A stretch of DNA of 64,000 nt from contig NZ_JAQBNR010000046.1 of the NCBI RefSeq assembly GCF_028288465.1, positions 29,219-93,218 on the forward strand, written 5' to 3'. The notes below the pieces were generated by a model. It had not been told where the DNA came from, did no database searches, and was given only the letters and a program-made list of their open reading frames with translations. Origin of the DNA: Ferruginibacter sp. Lineage in GTDB: Bacteria > Bacteroidota > Bacteroidia > Chitinophagales > Chitinophagaceae. Positions 26,875 through 35,477 of the stretch are shown here, piece after piece. A program made the position numbers and the translations under genes. Position 1 is the first letter of the stretch. Each line of letters starts with the position of its first letter.

Positions 26875-29800
26875 TTGGTAAAGTTATTTTTGGTAATCAG
26901 CATTTTTCTGTTTGCATCATTTGCCATTGCGCAAGCACCGAAGCAGTATTCATTTACGCATTATACCACCAACTCAGGACTTTTATCCAACCAGGTAAAT
27001 ACGGTGTTGCAGGATGAGGAAGGTTATATCTGGACAGGCACCACAGACGGCCTGCAACGGTTTGATGGCACCCGGTATAAATCTTTCCGGCATATTGAAA
27101 ATGATACTACCAGCCTTCCGTCTAACCCCGTATGGCAAATATTGATTGATAAAAAGAAAAATTTATGGTTATTAATGTCTGATGGCAATGTGGGCATCTT
27201 TGACAGAAAGAAATTTACATTCAGAAACGTACCAACACATTTCAAAAAAGCCATTACTCCAAATACTTCATTGAAACGGTTGATAACTGACGAGTATGGC
27301 CACCTTTTTTATCTCCTGAGCGGCAGTGAGGTAATTACCCTTAATGAAACCAATACTGAGTTTTCTTACATACATAACTTTTTTAAGCAGCAACAAAACT
27401 GGGATATCATTGACTTTATCCAGCAAGCCGGCACCCAAAAATACTGGCTCAGCGTAGCCAAAACTGGCCTGGCACTTTATGATCAAAAAAATGACCAGTT
27501 AAGTTATCCGGGTGCAAACAAAGCAAATGATGCTTTGATTGACCAGTATGCGGGTGGCTCTTACAACCATCTTTTTTTTGACGATCGCAATCGTTTATGG
27601 TTCATTACATGGAATACAGTACCGTTTATTCAATGCTACGATCTTGCAAAGCATCAACCCTTTTTAAAAGACATAACCCTTGGTGGATCTTTAAAAACCT
27701 ATCACGAGATCAAGGGATTTTTTCAGCAACGAGATGGCACTATTTGGGTGAATGGTTTGCTGGTTCTCGCAAATTTTCTGGAGGCAGAAAAGCAATTTCA
27801 ACTGGTATACAATGGTTATGTCAATGAACAAAGCATCGCTTACGAAATGGTGCATTGCTTATTTGAAGACCGGGAAAAAAATATCTGGGCAGGCACAGAT
27901 AACAATGGTTTATACCGTTTCAATCCTGCTACCGAATTTTTCACCTGCATAAAACATTTCAGCAATCCAACTGCATCCGCCGGCAAAGGAAGTCTGCTCT
28001 CTTTTATAGCAACCAGGTGGGGAACCATACTTGCCGGTACCTGGGGTGACGGATTGTATGAATACGATTCCAACTTCAATCCGGTGCCGCTTACTATCAG
28101 GGGCCTTGGCATCGCCAATCCGTTTATATGGAGCATGTGCGCTTCGGCAGACAGCAACAGCATCTGGATGTCTGCACAACCAGGCATTTATTTAATAGAC
28201 CAGGCAAAGCGGTCTTTTAAATATTTCAATCCTCCCCTTTTACAAAACCAAACCATTCGCCAGGTAGCGGAAGATAAAAGTCGCAACCTGTGGTTGGGAA
28301 CTTATCAGTTGGGTGTATTTAAGTGGACTCCAGCAAAAGGCAAGCAAAATTTTGACGCCGGTATCGAAGCCATTGATGCCGTACCTCCTGTTCAGATAAA
28401 TAAGATCACAGTTGATTCAAAAGGCTATATATGGGTAGGAACGCCCGAAAACGGCGTGTATGTTTTAGATCCCGCTACCAATAAAATTACAATGCGCTTC
28501 AGTGATACATCGGCGATGGAAAAAAGGCTGCCCGAACGGGGCATCTCTTCTATCCTCGATTACAACGATAGTACTGTCATTATAACGACAGCTACCCGTG
28601 TGGTGGTTTATAACAGAGTAACGCAAAGCCTGTCCGTTGTAGGACAGCCGGGAATGATATCCGGATTTATTACTGCGGTAGAGAAAGATAAAGACGGCTA
28701 CCTGTGGCTTACGAGTACCAGTGGCCTGTACCGAATCCAGATTCGAAAACAGATTTTTGTAAAATTTACCCGCCGGGATGGCCTGGATAATGAGCATTTT
28801 ATACAATCTGCTTCTGCCGTACTTCCCGGCGGCCGCCTGCTGTTTGGAACTACCAATGATATGGTGCTCTTTGATCCGGCTAAAATTCATGTAGCCCCGG
28901 CTACCCCGGATGTACTGATAACCGATTTCAAAATAATGGGCAGTTCTGTTTCTGTTGATTCGCTGAACAATTTAAAAGCCCTGGAATTGAGCTACCAGGA
29001 AAATTCGTTGGCCATTGAATTTTCGCCGCTTATTTACAACAGTCCCTATCTTATAAAATATAAAATGGACGGGCTGGATAAAGACTGGAAAATAGCCGAT
29101 AAAAATAATGAAGCCATCTACAGCTTTTTACCGCCGGGCAGCTACACCTTCCTGTTAAAAACAGTGAATGAAGAAGGAAAAGAATCAGCAACAGCTACCC
29201 AGCTTAAAATAATAATCGTTCCTCCTTTTTGGAAAACCTGGTGGTTTTACAGCCTGGTAGTTTTATTTATTGTGGCATTGCTATTCTGGCTGGATAAAGA
29301 AAGGATGAAACGAAAAGAAGCCATTCAAAAAATGCGGGCTGATATTGCAGACAATCTGTACCAGGATGTAAATACAGCGCTCAGCAATATTAATATTTTA
29401 AGCGAAATGGCAAAACTGAAAGCAGATAAAGACCCTGAAAAATCAAAGGAATTTATTCAGCAGATTAACGGTAAAAGTCAGCAGATGATGGTGGCCATGG
29501 ATGATATGCTGTGGGGTATCAGCCCGGAAAATGACAGCATGCAAAAAACCATTGAACGCATTAAAGAGCATGTTGATTCGCTGCGCAACCGGTATGACTC
29601 GGAGATTAATTTACTGATTGATAAAAAAGTGGAAGCCCTGGAACTGGATATGAAATTACGTCAGCACATTTGCTGGTTTATTAAAAGCGGCAGCACCAAT
29701 ATAGTCCGTACCGGTGCTACAGAATGCAATCTGCACATCGGGGTTGAGAAAAACAACCTGGTCTACACGATTGAATTCAACAGTACACAGTCGGATATGC

Positions 29801-29925
29801 AACTGCTGAATAATATTTTACAACGGCAGGAGCTTGCCGCCAAGCTGGAAGAAGTTAAAGGTGTACTACAAACAAAATTGAGTCCCACGAAGTCATTGAT
29901 TGTGCTGACTGTACCGCTGCGGTAA
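26875..29925 (+). CDS. Two-component propeller sensor with degenerate kinase module
   Basis: A 1016-residue protein: signal peptide, two seven-bladed Reg_prop propellers (about 25-690, blade motifs such as GYIWTGTTDGLQRFD), a Y_Y_Y domain (about 715-785), one membrane helix (about 787-805, WWFYSLVVLFIVALLFW), and a C-terminal region related to HisKA_3/HATPase. The phosphoacceptor His expected in the DLHxxV motif is Tyr829 (NLYQDV, nt 29359-29361), and N- and G-boxes are absent. It is therefore a probable pseudokinase or scaffold for sensing an envelope ligand. The only available start is TTG at 26875; a stop lies 18 bp upstream in frame. Confidence 0.88.
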   Translation: MVKLFLVISIFLFASFAIAQAPKQYSFTHYTTNSGLLSNQVNTVLQDEEGYIWTGTTDGLQRFDGTRYKSFRHIENDTTSLPSNPVWQILIDKKKNLWLLMSDGNVGIFDRKKFTFRNVPTHFKKAITPNTSLKRLITDEYGHLFYLLSGSEVITLNETNTEFSYIHNFFKQQQNWDIIDFIQQAGTQKYWLSVAKTGLALYDQKNDQLSYPGANKANDALIDQYAGGSYNHLFFDDRNRLWFITWNTVPFIQCYDLAKHQPFLKDITLGGSLKTYHEIKGFFQQRDGTIWVNGLLVLANFLEAEKQFQLVYNGYVNEQSIAYEMVHCLFEDREKNIWAGTDNNGLYRFNPATEFFTCIKHFSNPTASAGKGSLLSFIATRWGTILAGTWGDGLYEYDSNFNPVPLTIRGLGIANPFIWSMCASADSNSIWMSAQPGIYLIDQAKRSFKYFNPPLLQNQTIRQVAEDKSRNLWLGTYQLGVFKWTPAKGKQNFDAGIEAIDAVPPVQINKITVDSKGYIWVGTPENGVYVLDPATNKITMRFSDTSAMEKRLPERGISSILDYNDSTVIITTATRVVVYNRVTQSLSVVGQPGMISGFITAVEKDKDGYLWLTSTSGLYRIQIRKQIFVKFTRRDGLDNEHFIQSASAVLPGGRLLFGTTNDMVLFDPAKIHVAPATPDVLITDFKIMGSSVSVDSLNNLKALELSYQENSLAIEFSPLIYNSPYLIKYKMDGLDKDWKIADKNNEAIYSFLPPGSYTFLLKTVNEEGKESATATQLKIIIVPPFWKTWWFYSLVVLFIVALLFWLDKERMKRKEAIQKMRADIADNLYQDVNTALSNINILSEMAKLKADKDPEKSKEFIQQINGKSQQMMVAMDDMLWGISPENDSMQKTIERIKEHVDSLRNRYDSEINLLIDKKVEALELDMKLRQHICWFIKSGSTNIVRTGATECNLHIGVEKNNLVYTIEFNSTQSDMQLLNNILQRQELAAKLEEVKGVLQTKLSPTKSLIVLTVPLR

Positions 29926-29932
29926 GCCTATT

Positions 29933-29958
29933 ACGGCCGGCACCGAAGGTCAGACCGT
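29933..29958 (+). repeat. REP-like element a
   Basis: Core GGCACCGAAGGTCAGACCG, in a hairpin with outer TACGG/CCGTA pairing, 7 bp after the propeller sensor stop. Confidence 0.75.
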
Positions 29959-30044
29959 ATGAATTAAAATAGGTATGTAAACAAGATCAAATAACTACAG
30001 AACATCAATTAAGTTGAGGAAGCTTGCCCGTTCAAAAGACTTTT

Positions 30045-30078
30045 CCTTATGGTCGGTACCGAAGGTCAGACCGTAAGG
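30045..30078 (+). repeat. REP-like element b
   Basis: Core GGTCGGTACCGAAGGTCAGACC with outer arms CCTTATGGTC and GACCGTAAGG (one G-U pair). Confidence 0.85.
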
Positions 30079-30120
30079 ATCCGTCGATGTTATAGATTGG
30101 AACATGACTTTACCTTCCCG

Positions 30121-30158
30121 CCAATAACGGTCTGACCTGCGGTGCCGACCATTATTGG
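30121..30158 (-). repeat. REP-like element c, inverted relative to b
   Basis: Core GGTCTGACCTGCGGTGCCGACC with outer arms CCAATAACGGTC and GACCATTATTGG. With b it forms an inverted pair 42 bp apart just upstream of the transposase. Confidence 0.85.
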
Positions 30159-30194
30159 CTATGAAAACCAAAACAAACGCCGTATATTAAAGCA

Positions 30195-30863
30195 ATGAAA
30201 ATAATTGCAGATGATATATACCACATCTACAACCAGGGTAACAACCAGGAGACCATATTTTATACAGATGAAGACTATATCCAATTTTTAACAATTTTCA
30301 GGAGAGTGGTTCAGCCACATTGCAGCGTGCTAGCCTATTGCTTAATGCCAAATCACTTTCATTTTTTGCTTTACACAACAGATGATTCAGCCAAAGTAAA
30401 ACGAATTGGCAATATCGATTCCTGTGAATTGTCAAACGGCTTTCGCCTGCTACAAAGCAGCTACGCACAATACGTCAATAAAAAATACAATAGAAGCGGT
30501 TCACTTTTCAGACAAAAAGCAAAAGCAAAATCAACATCCGAAGGCACGGGTGAATATCATGCCATTGCCTTTCATTACATCCACCAGAATCCTGTAAAGG
30601 CTGGGCTCGTTAAACGACTGGAGGATTGGCCTTATTCCTCGTTTATCGATTATGCAGGTATTAGAAAAGGAAGCTTATGCAATCAACTGCTGGCAGAAGA
30701 AAGAATTGGTTTTAATAAAAATAATTTTATCCGCCAATCATATGATGAAATAGATCCGGAGCTGGTGCAGCATATTTATGATAAAAGAGATTGGAATATC
30801 TTATCGCATCCGGTCGGCACCGAAGGTCAGACCGGTTGCGATGGAACGGAACCTACTGTGTGA
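30195..30863 (+). CDS. REP-associated tyrosine transposase (RAYT, IS200-like Y1)
   Basis: A 222-residue Y1-transposase-family protein. The metal-binding HUH motif is MPNHFHFLL (His54, His56). The catalytic Tyr is most likely in SSYAQYVNKKY (about 88-98), followed by NRSGSLFRQK. The motif IHQNPVKAGLV is typical of RAYTs. RAYTs are domesticated single-copy relatives of IS200 that process REP sequences. Five REP-like hairpins flank this gene within 1 kb. The C-terminus reads through element d, which encodes VGTEGQTG, so the last 20 or so residues are REP-derived. Confidence 0.92.
   Translation: MKIIADDIYHIYNQGNNQETIFYTDEDYIQFLTIFRRVVQPHCSVLAYCLMPNHFHFLLYTTDDSAKVKRIGNIDSCELSNGFRLLQSSYAQYVNKKYNRSGSLFRQKAKAKSTSEGTGEYHAIAFHYIHQNPVKAGLVKRLEDWPYSSFIDYAGIRKGSLCNQLLAEERIGFNKNNFIRQSYDEIDPELVQHIYDKRDWNILSHPVGTEGQTGCDGTEPTV
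30805..30840 (+). repeat. REP-like element d, inside the RAYT coding region
   Basis: Core GGTCGGCACCGAAGGTCAGACC with outer arms CGCATCCGGTC and GACCGGTTGCG (one mismatch). Confidence 0.85.
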
Positions 30864-30895
30864 TAAGACAGCTTGTAAAACTAACTCCCAACCGG

Positions 30896-30931
30896 CAACC
30901 CCGGTCTGACCTTCGGTACCGACCGGCGTTG
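30896..30931 (-). repeat. REP-like element e
   Basis: Core GGTCTGACCTTCGGTACCGACC with outer arms CAACCCCGGTC and GACCGGCGTTG (one mismatch). Opposite orientation to d. It sits between the convergent RAYT and LytTR genes and could serve as a bidirectional terminator. Confidence 0.85.
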
Positions 30932-30932
30932 T

Positions 30933-31691
30933 CTACTTCCCCATCCACTTTTTAAACTCGGTCACTTTCTCCCGGCTTACCAGTGCTTCTTTATCGACGG
31001 CGGGTTTCAATCCAAGAATTAAACGGTTACCAAAATAGTCGTCAATTTTATCAATGCTATTGATGGATACATAAAAAGAGCGGCTGATGCGGAAGTATTT
31101 TTCAGCGTCAAGCATATCTTCCAGTTCATCCATTGTATAGTCGACCACAAACTTTTTGTTATCGTTTGTTTTGAAAAAATTCAGGCGCCCATCGCTGTAG
31201 AAATAGGCAATTTCATCAATTTCTACCGATACCAGCTTTTGACCGTACTTTACCAAAAACCGCTTGCGGTATTCTTTGGGTTGCAATTTTTGCTGCAGCT
31301 CTTTTACAATACTGTCGATATTGATATCGGACGTACCCTTAATTTTTTTAAATTTATTCAGCGCTGCTTCCAGCTCTTCTTTCTGAATGGGCTTTAATAA
31401 ATAATCCACGCTGTTGACCTTGAACGCTTTCAATGCATATTCATCATAGGAAGTGGTAAATATCACCGGGCTTTTTACATCGGTTAAATTAAAAACCTCG
31501 AAGCTTTGGCCGTCGGCCAGTTCGATATCCATCAAAATCAAATCAGGCTGCGGATTGGTCGTTAACCAGTCCACCGTATTTTTAATACTGTCTGTTACTC
31601 CCACTACGTTCGCACCTGCATCTAGTGCGGCCAGTGTTTTTTGTAATTTTTTTACAGCCAGGTCTTCGTCTTCTACAATTAATATTTTCAT
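30933..31691 (-). CDS. LytTR response regulator of the LytS-LytS-LytTR operon
   Basis: A 252-residue regulator. The receiver (about 1-120) has VEDED, phosphoacceptor Asp55 (LMDIELADG) and the Lys motif YLLKPI. The LytTR domain (about 145-250) has IDEIAYFYSDGRLNFF and RISRSFYVSI. Last gene of a three-gene operon, 24 bp after a LytS-type kinase. LytTR domains bind paired direct repeats about two helical turns apart; such a pair lies in front of this operon, so autoregulation is likely. Confidence 0.95.
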   Translation of the reverse strand: MKILIVEDEDLAVKKLQKTLAALDAGANVVGVTDSIKNTVDWLTTNPQPDLILMDIELADGQSFEVFNLTDVKSPVIFTTSYDEYALKAFKVNSVDYLLKPIQKEELEAALNKFKKIKGTSDINIDSIVKELQQKLQPKEYRKRFLVKYGQKLVSVEIDEIAYFYSDGRLNFFKTNDNKKFVVDYTMDELEDMLDAEKYFRISRSFYVSINSIDKIDDYFGNRLILGLKPAVDKEALVSREKVTEFKKWMGK

Positions 31692-31715
31692 AATAAAAAA
31701 GTTAATGGTTTGAAA

Positions 31716-32786
31716 TCATTTTTTTGTATTTATTATTTTTTGGCTGGTAGCGTTGTTCCATAGCAGGGGCATCACGACCGTAAAATTTCTTTCATTTTCT
31801 ATAATCTGAAAACCGGGCAAATGCAGCAGATCGTATTTCACTTTTATATTTTCCAGCCCTATTTTGTTGCCGGGTGCTTTTACGGTACGGTGCTGCAGGT
31901 TATTATTCACTACCAGGCGGTTGCCTTCTGTTGTAAATATTTCAATGGACAGTGGCTGCGCTTTTGAAATAGAATTGTGTTTGACTGCGTTTTCTACCAG
32001 CAGTTGCAGGCTCAGGGAAGGCAACAGGTAAGGATAGTATTTTTTATCTGCTTCCATGTGCAGGCTGATGGCATCTCCATGCCTTGTTTTTAGTAATTTA
32101 AAATAACTCTCTATGAATTTCATCTCATTGGCCAGCGTACTCATTCCATCTTCGTTATTTCGGATCAGGTAACGGTAAACCTTGCTGAGCTCATCTAAAA
32201 AAGTTTCTGCCTTATCCTTATCTTCTGAAATTAAAGAAGACAAGGTATTAAAACAATTAAATAAAAAGTGCGGGTTTACTTTTTGTTTAAGCCCATCAAA
32301 CTCCTGCTGTAACTGCAATTGCTCCAGTGTAGCTTTTTCCGCAATGCTTTCCTTATACTTATCAATTATAAAAATTACTTCAAATAAAGTTTCAAAAATT
32401 AAATTGGTGCTCAGGCCAACCAGGTAGCCATACCTGATATCGTCTTCCCGGATGGTATAACCCAGTATGTGAAACGCCTGGAACACATAAAAAATCAGCA
32501 ACACAGATGGCGTCATCACCAACAGATTTACCAGTAACTTGTAAAAAATTCTTTTACCAGTTAGCTCCAGGGAAGGAAATTTTTGTTGCAGCCAGTGAAT
32601 GTATTGTATGTGCCCCATAAAAGAGATATATCCAATAGCATGGATCAGCGGCACTGTGACTGCCCACACTTTCCAGTCTGTCCAGATTCTTTCGTCGTAC
32701 AAAATCCACGTAAAGGCAAAAGAAATAAAGACCATGGAAAACCAATAGGCCTGCCATTTTACTTTAGATGGTTTTGCTATTTTCAT
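31716..32786 (-). CDS. LytS-type sensor histidine kinase
   Basis: A 356-residue membrane kinase: four hydrophobic helices (about 12-30, 42-60, 80-103, 120-142), a His_kinase domain with NPHFLFNCFNTLS (His173), and an ATPase domain with an intact N-box (LLVENAVKHN) and the glycine motif GNKIGLENI. It should autophosphorylate and pass phosphate to the LytTR regulator encoded 24 bp downstream. Its start overlaps the end of the preceding kinase gene by 4 bp (ATGA). Signal unknown. Confidence 0.93.
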   Translation of the reverse strand: MKIAKPSKVKWQAYWFSMVFISFAFTWILYDERIWTDWKVWAVTVPLIHAIGYISFMGHIQYIHWLQQKFPSLELTGKRIFYKLLVNLLVMTPSVLLIFYVFQAFHILGYTIREDDIRYGYLVGLSTNLIFETLFEVIFIIDKYKESIAEKATLEQLQLQQEFDGLKQKVNPHFLFNCFNTLSSLISEDKDKAETFLDELSKVYRYLIRNNEDGMSTLANEMKFIESYFKLLKTRHGDAISLHMEADKKYYPYLLPSLSLQLLVENAVKHNSISKAQPLSIEIFTTEGNRLVVNNNLQHRTVKAPGNKIGLENIKVKYDLLHLPGFQIIENERNFTVVMPLLWNNATSQKIINTKK

Positions 32787-33835
32787 AACAGTACGGCTTT
32801 ATCATCAAACAATGGCAATAACAGTATTCGTTTATTATCCTGCTCCTGTATGGTTACATTCCCGGCATTCAGCATCTGGTATTTGTTGATTAAATTGTCG
32901 AGCCCGTCGTCGATATCATAGTTTTGAAGCACTATCTTTTCGTGTATGCTATTAACGATGGCTAAACTATCTCCACCGTCAGCTGAGATGGTGATAGATA
33001 ACGGATCGCTTTTGCTGAGCGCATTGGTATAAATGATATTTTCCAAAATCACCTGCATGCTCAATGGTGGCAATTTCTTGTGCACCGACTGCTTGTTAAT
33101 ATCAATACTGTATTGTATGGCGACACCAAAACGTTCTTTAGCCAGGTATAAATAGGACGCAGCAAATTTCATTTCCATTTCCAGCGATACCAGCAACTCT
33201 TCGTCACTGCGCAACAGGTAACGGTGCACCTTCGTCATCTCATCCAAAAATTGTTCTGCCTTTTCTGTATCCTCCTGTATTAATCCCGACAGTGTGTTAA
33301 AACAGTTGAATAAAAAATGTGGATTGATCTGCCCTTTCAAGCCCAATACCCTGCTGCGCTGGTACACATTTTTTAGTTGCTCGGTTTCTGTAATCGATGC
33401 CTTCCAGGCTTCCCAGTTGGCAACGCCTTCGTTTATAAAAGTGATGATGGTACTCATGATGCAGGCGTACAATATAGACCAGCCCAGCATGCCCGGTCTT
33501 GGATTACAAGCCAGCGGCTGCAACCAGTTGTACAGGTAAAAAAGCACTGACACAGCTATACAGTTCAGCAGGTAAAATACCGGCAGCATAGCGGCGATGC
33601 GTTTAAACATTTCGCCTGCCGATGGAAACCGCCTTTGAATAAACGTGGCCACTATACCAAAGAAGAAATAGATGGCAAACATAAACAGGCCGGTATATAA
33701 AAAGCTTTGGGCAACCAATTTTAAAGAATGATACACACAACTGCCAAACACCAATAAATTAAGAAAGATGATGTAGGGTATCATCACCCAGATAAAAACC
33801 AGTGGCTCTTTATTACTGTACCGTTTTAATGCCAT
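32783..33835 (-). CDS. Second LytS-type histidine kinase, ATPase motifs weakened
   Basis: I place the start at Met 33833-33835 (MALKRYSNKE), giving 350 residues; the 36 residues before it in frame are not membrane-protein-like and contain the promoter. Four helices in the first 140 residues and NPHFLFNCFNTLSG (His173) mirror its neighbour, so the two are old duplicates. The N-box reads LENIIYTN instead of VENAxKHN and the glycine box is reduced to DDGLDNLI, so ATP binding may be impaired. Possibly a regulatory partner forming heterodimers with the downstream kinase. Confidence 0.88.
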   Translation of the reverse strand: MALKRYSNKEPLVFIWVMIPYIIFLNLLVFGSCVYHSLKLVAQSFLYTGLFMFAIYFFFGIVATFIQRRFPSAGEMFKRIAAMLPVFYLLNCIAVSVLFYLYNWLQPLACNPRPGMLGWSILYACIMSTIITFINEGVANWEAWKASITETEQLKNVYQRSRVLGLKGQINPHFLFNCFNTLSGLIQEDTEKAEQFLDEMTKVHRYLLRSDEELLVSLEMEMKFAASYLYLAKERFGVAIQYSIDINKQSVHKKLPPLSMQVILENIIYTNALSKSDPLSITISADGGDSLAIVNSIHEKIVLQNYDIDDGLDNLINKYQMLNAGNVTIQEQDNKRILLLPLFDDKAVLL

Positions 33836-33857
33836 GATGTAATTTAAAAAATATACG

Positions 33858-33928
33858 CAATAATTGTTTTCAGCAATACACCAAATGTGAAATTGATGTA
33901 TGAATTGAGGAAAAGGCTGTATGAATTG
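33858..33928 (-). promoter_or_regulatory. LytTR-type operator and promoter of the LytS/LytTR operon
   Basis: On the minus strand, CAATTCATA at 33928-33920 and again at 33907-33899 (period 21, spacer 12), then AATTATTG at 33865-33858 in the place of the -7 box. The box G is 49 bp from the second repeat start, exactly as before the OmpA and lipoprotein genes. This suggests autoregulation by the LytTR regulator. Confidence 0.65.
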
Positions 33929-34106
33929 TAAACGTACAGTCATAGTAGTATACTATCATTTTCGGCTGCAGAAAATAGTCCGGCGACAGAACAAGCAGTC
34001 CATCATCTGAATTTGCCAATCCACGCAGGCTGCCATTTAAAATGATTTTACTCCATTTTATTATTGCACTTCAATCAAAATAAACAAACATTCAAAACTA
34101 TTTTTT

Positions 34107-35465
34107 ATGCAACAACAAACTGGTACGCAACGTATCAACGCAAAAATTTTATTTATCACCATGCCCGCCGACGGGCATTTCAATCCGCTGACGGGATTGG
34201 CAAAACACCTGCAAAGCCTTGGCTGTGATGTTAGGTGGTACACCCAGGATTTGTATAAGGAGAAACTTGCAAAATTGCAAATTCAGCACTATCCCTGTGT
34301 ACATGCACCACAGCTGAACCAACTGAATTTTGAGCAATTTTTTACTGACCGGGTGAAGCACAATAGCCAGCTGGCAAAATTTAAATTTGACCTTGAGCAT
34401 TGCTTTATAAGACCCGTACCGGCAATTTTAAAGGACATCGAAGACATTCACACCACTTTTCATTTTGACCTGGTGGTGGCGGATATTATGTCGTTTTGTA
34501 TTCCGTTGATAAAAGCGCAATTCAATGTACCGGTGATTGCGGCTGGTATTATCCCGCTGATGGAGACCTCTGCTAACCTTCCGCCTGCCGGCATGGGATT
34601 GGTTCCGGCTGATACGGTAGCAGGAAGAATCAAACACCGGGTATTGCATAGCATTACCAATGCCCTGGTATTTAAAAAAGTGAATGCCATTTTCAGGGAA
34701 ATCATTGCAGGCTACGGTGTAGAAGCTCCGGAAGGAAATATTTTTGATATCCTGTATCGTTCTGCCGATGTGGTGCTGCAAAGCGGCACGCCTGGCTTTG
34801 AGTACAACCGTAGCGATATGAGTTCGAATATACAGTTTACCGGCCCTTTGCTGCCGTACAGTTCCGGCGCCAAAGCTGCCTGGTTTGATGAACGCATCGC
34901 CGTATACAACAAAATAATTTTGGTAACGCAGGGCACGGTTGAAAAGAACATCAATAAAATTCTGATACCTACCCTGGAAGCCTTCAAAAACTCGGATACA
35001 TTGGTGATAGCAACAACCGGCGGTGCACATACGGCTGCCCTTAAAAGAATGTATGCTTGTCAAAATATCATAATAGAAGATTTTATTCCTTTTGCAGATG
35101 TGATGCCTTTTGCAAATGCCTATGTTACCAATGGCGGCTACGGTGGTACGCTGTTATCTGTTCAGCATCATCTGCCGCTGGTTGTTGCGGGTGTGCATGA
35201 AGACAAAAATGAAATCTGTGCCCGGGTAGGTTTCTTTAAACTGGGTATCAATTTAAAAACAGAAACACCTTCGCCCATGCAAATAAAAAAAGCGGTGGAA
35301 AAGGTTATGAACGATACATTATACCCTCAAAATGTAAAACGACTGGCCAATGAATTTGCCTGTTACAATGCCAATACTATTTTTGAGGATACTGTAAAAA
35401 AGTTGTTGCAAACAAATAAAACAAATTATCGTAAAACATATCAACAGCAAGCTGCTACGTTATAA
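34107..35465 (+). CDS. GT1-family (UDP-glycosyltransferase-like) glycosyltransferase
   Basis: A 452-residue two-domain GT-B protein. The N-terminus (ILFITMPADGHFNPLTGLAKHL) and the C-terminal donor-binding region (VTNGGYGGTLLSVQHHLPLV, about 340-360) match the UGT/MGT group that glycosylates small hydrophobic acceptors such as macrolides, flavonoids or carotenoids. The usual HGG of the donor motif is here NGG. Cytoplasmic. It is divergent from the LytS operon. Acceptor not predictable. Confidence 0.85.
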   Translation: MQQQTGTQRINAKILFITMPADGHFNPLTGLAKHLQSLGCDVRWYTQDLYKEKLAKLQIQHYPCVHAPQLNQLNFEQFFTDRVKHNSQLAKFKFDLEHCFIRPVPAILKDIEDIHTTFHFDLVVADIMSFCIPLIKAQFNVPVIAAGIIPLMETSANLPPAGMGLVPADTVAGRIKHRVLHSITNALVFKKVNAIFREIIAGYGVEAPEGNIFDILYRSADVVLQSGTPGFEYNRSDMSSNIQFTGPLLPYSSGAKAAWFDERIAVYNKIILVTQGTVEKNINKILIPTLEAFKNSDTLVIATTGGAHTAALKRMYACQNIIIEDFIPFADVMPFANAYVTNGGYGGTLLSVQHHLPLVVAGVHEDKNEICARVGFFKLGINLKTETPSPMQIKKAVEKVMNDTLYPQNVKRLANEFACYNANTIFEDTVKKLLQTNKTNYRKTYQQQAATL

Positions 35466-35477
35466 ATACAATTATAA

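Noticed and set aside
33836..33943. 36-residue N-terminal extension of the first LytS kinase
   Set aside because: It overlaps the promoter and operator; the Met at 33833-33835 gives the same start layout as its neighbour.
34428..35063. 211-codon open frame on the minus strand
   Set aside because: Antisense to the GT1 glycosyltransferase; no signal of its own.
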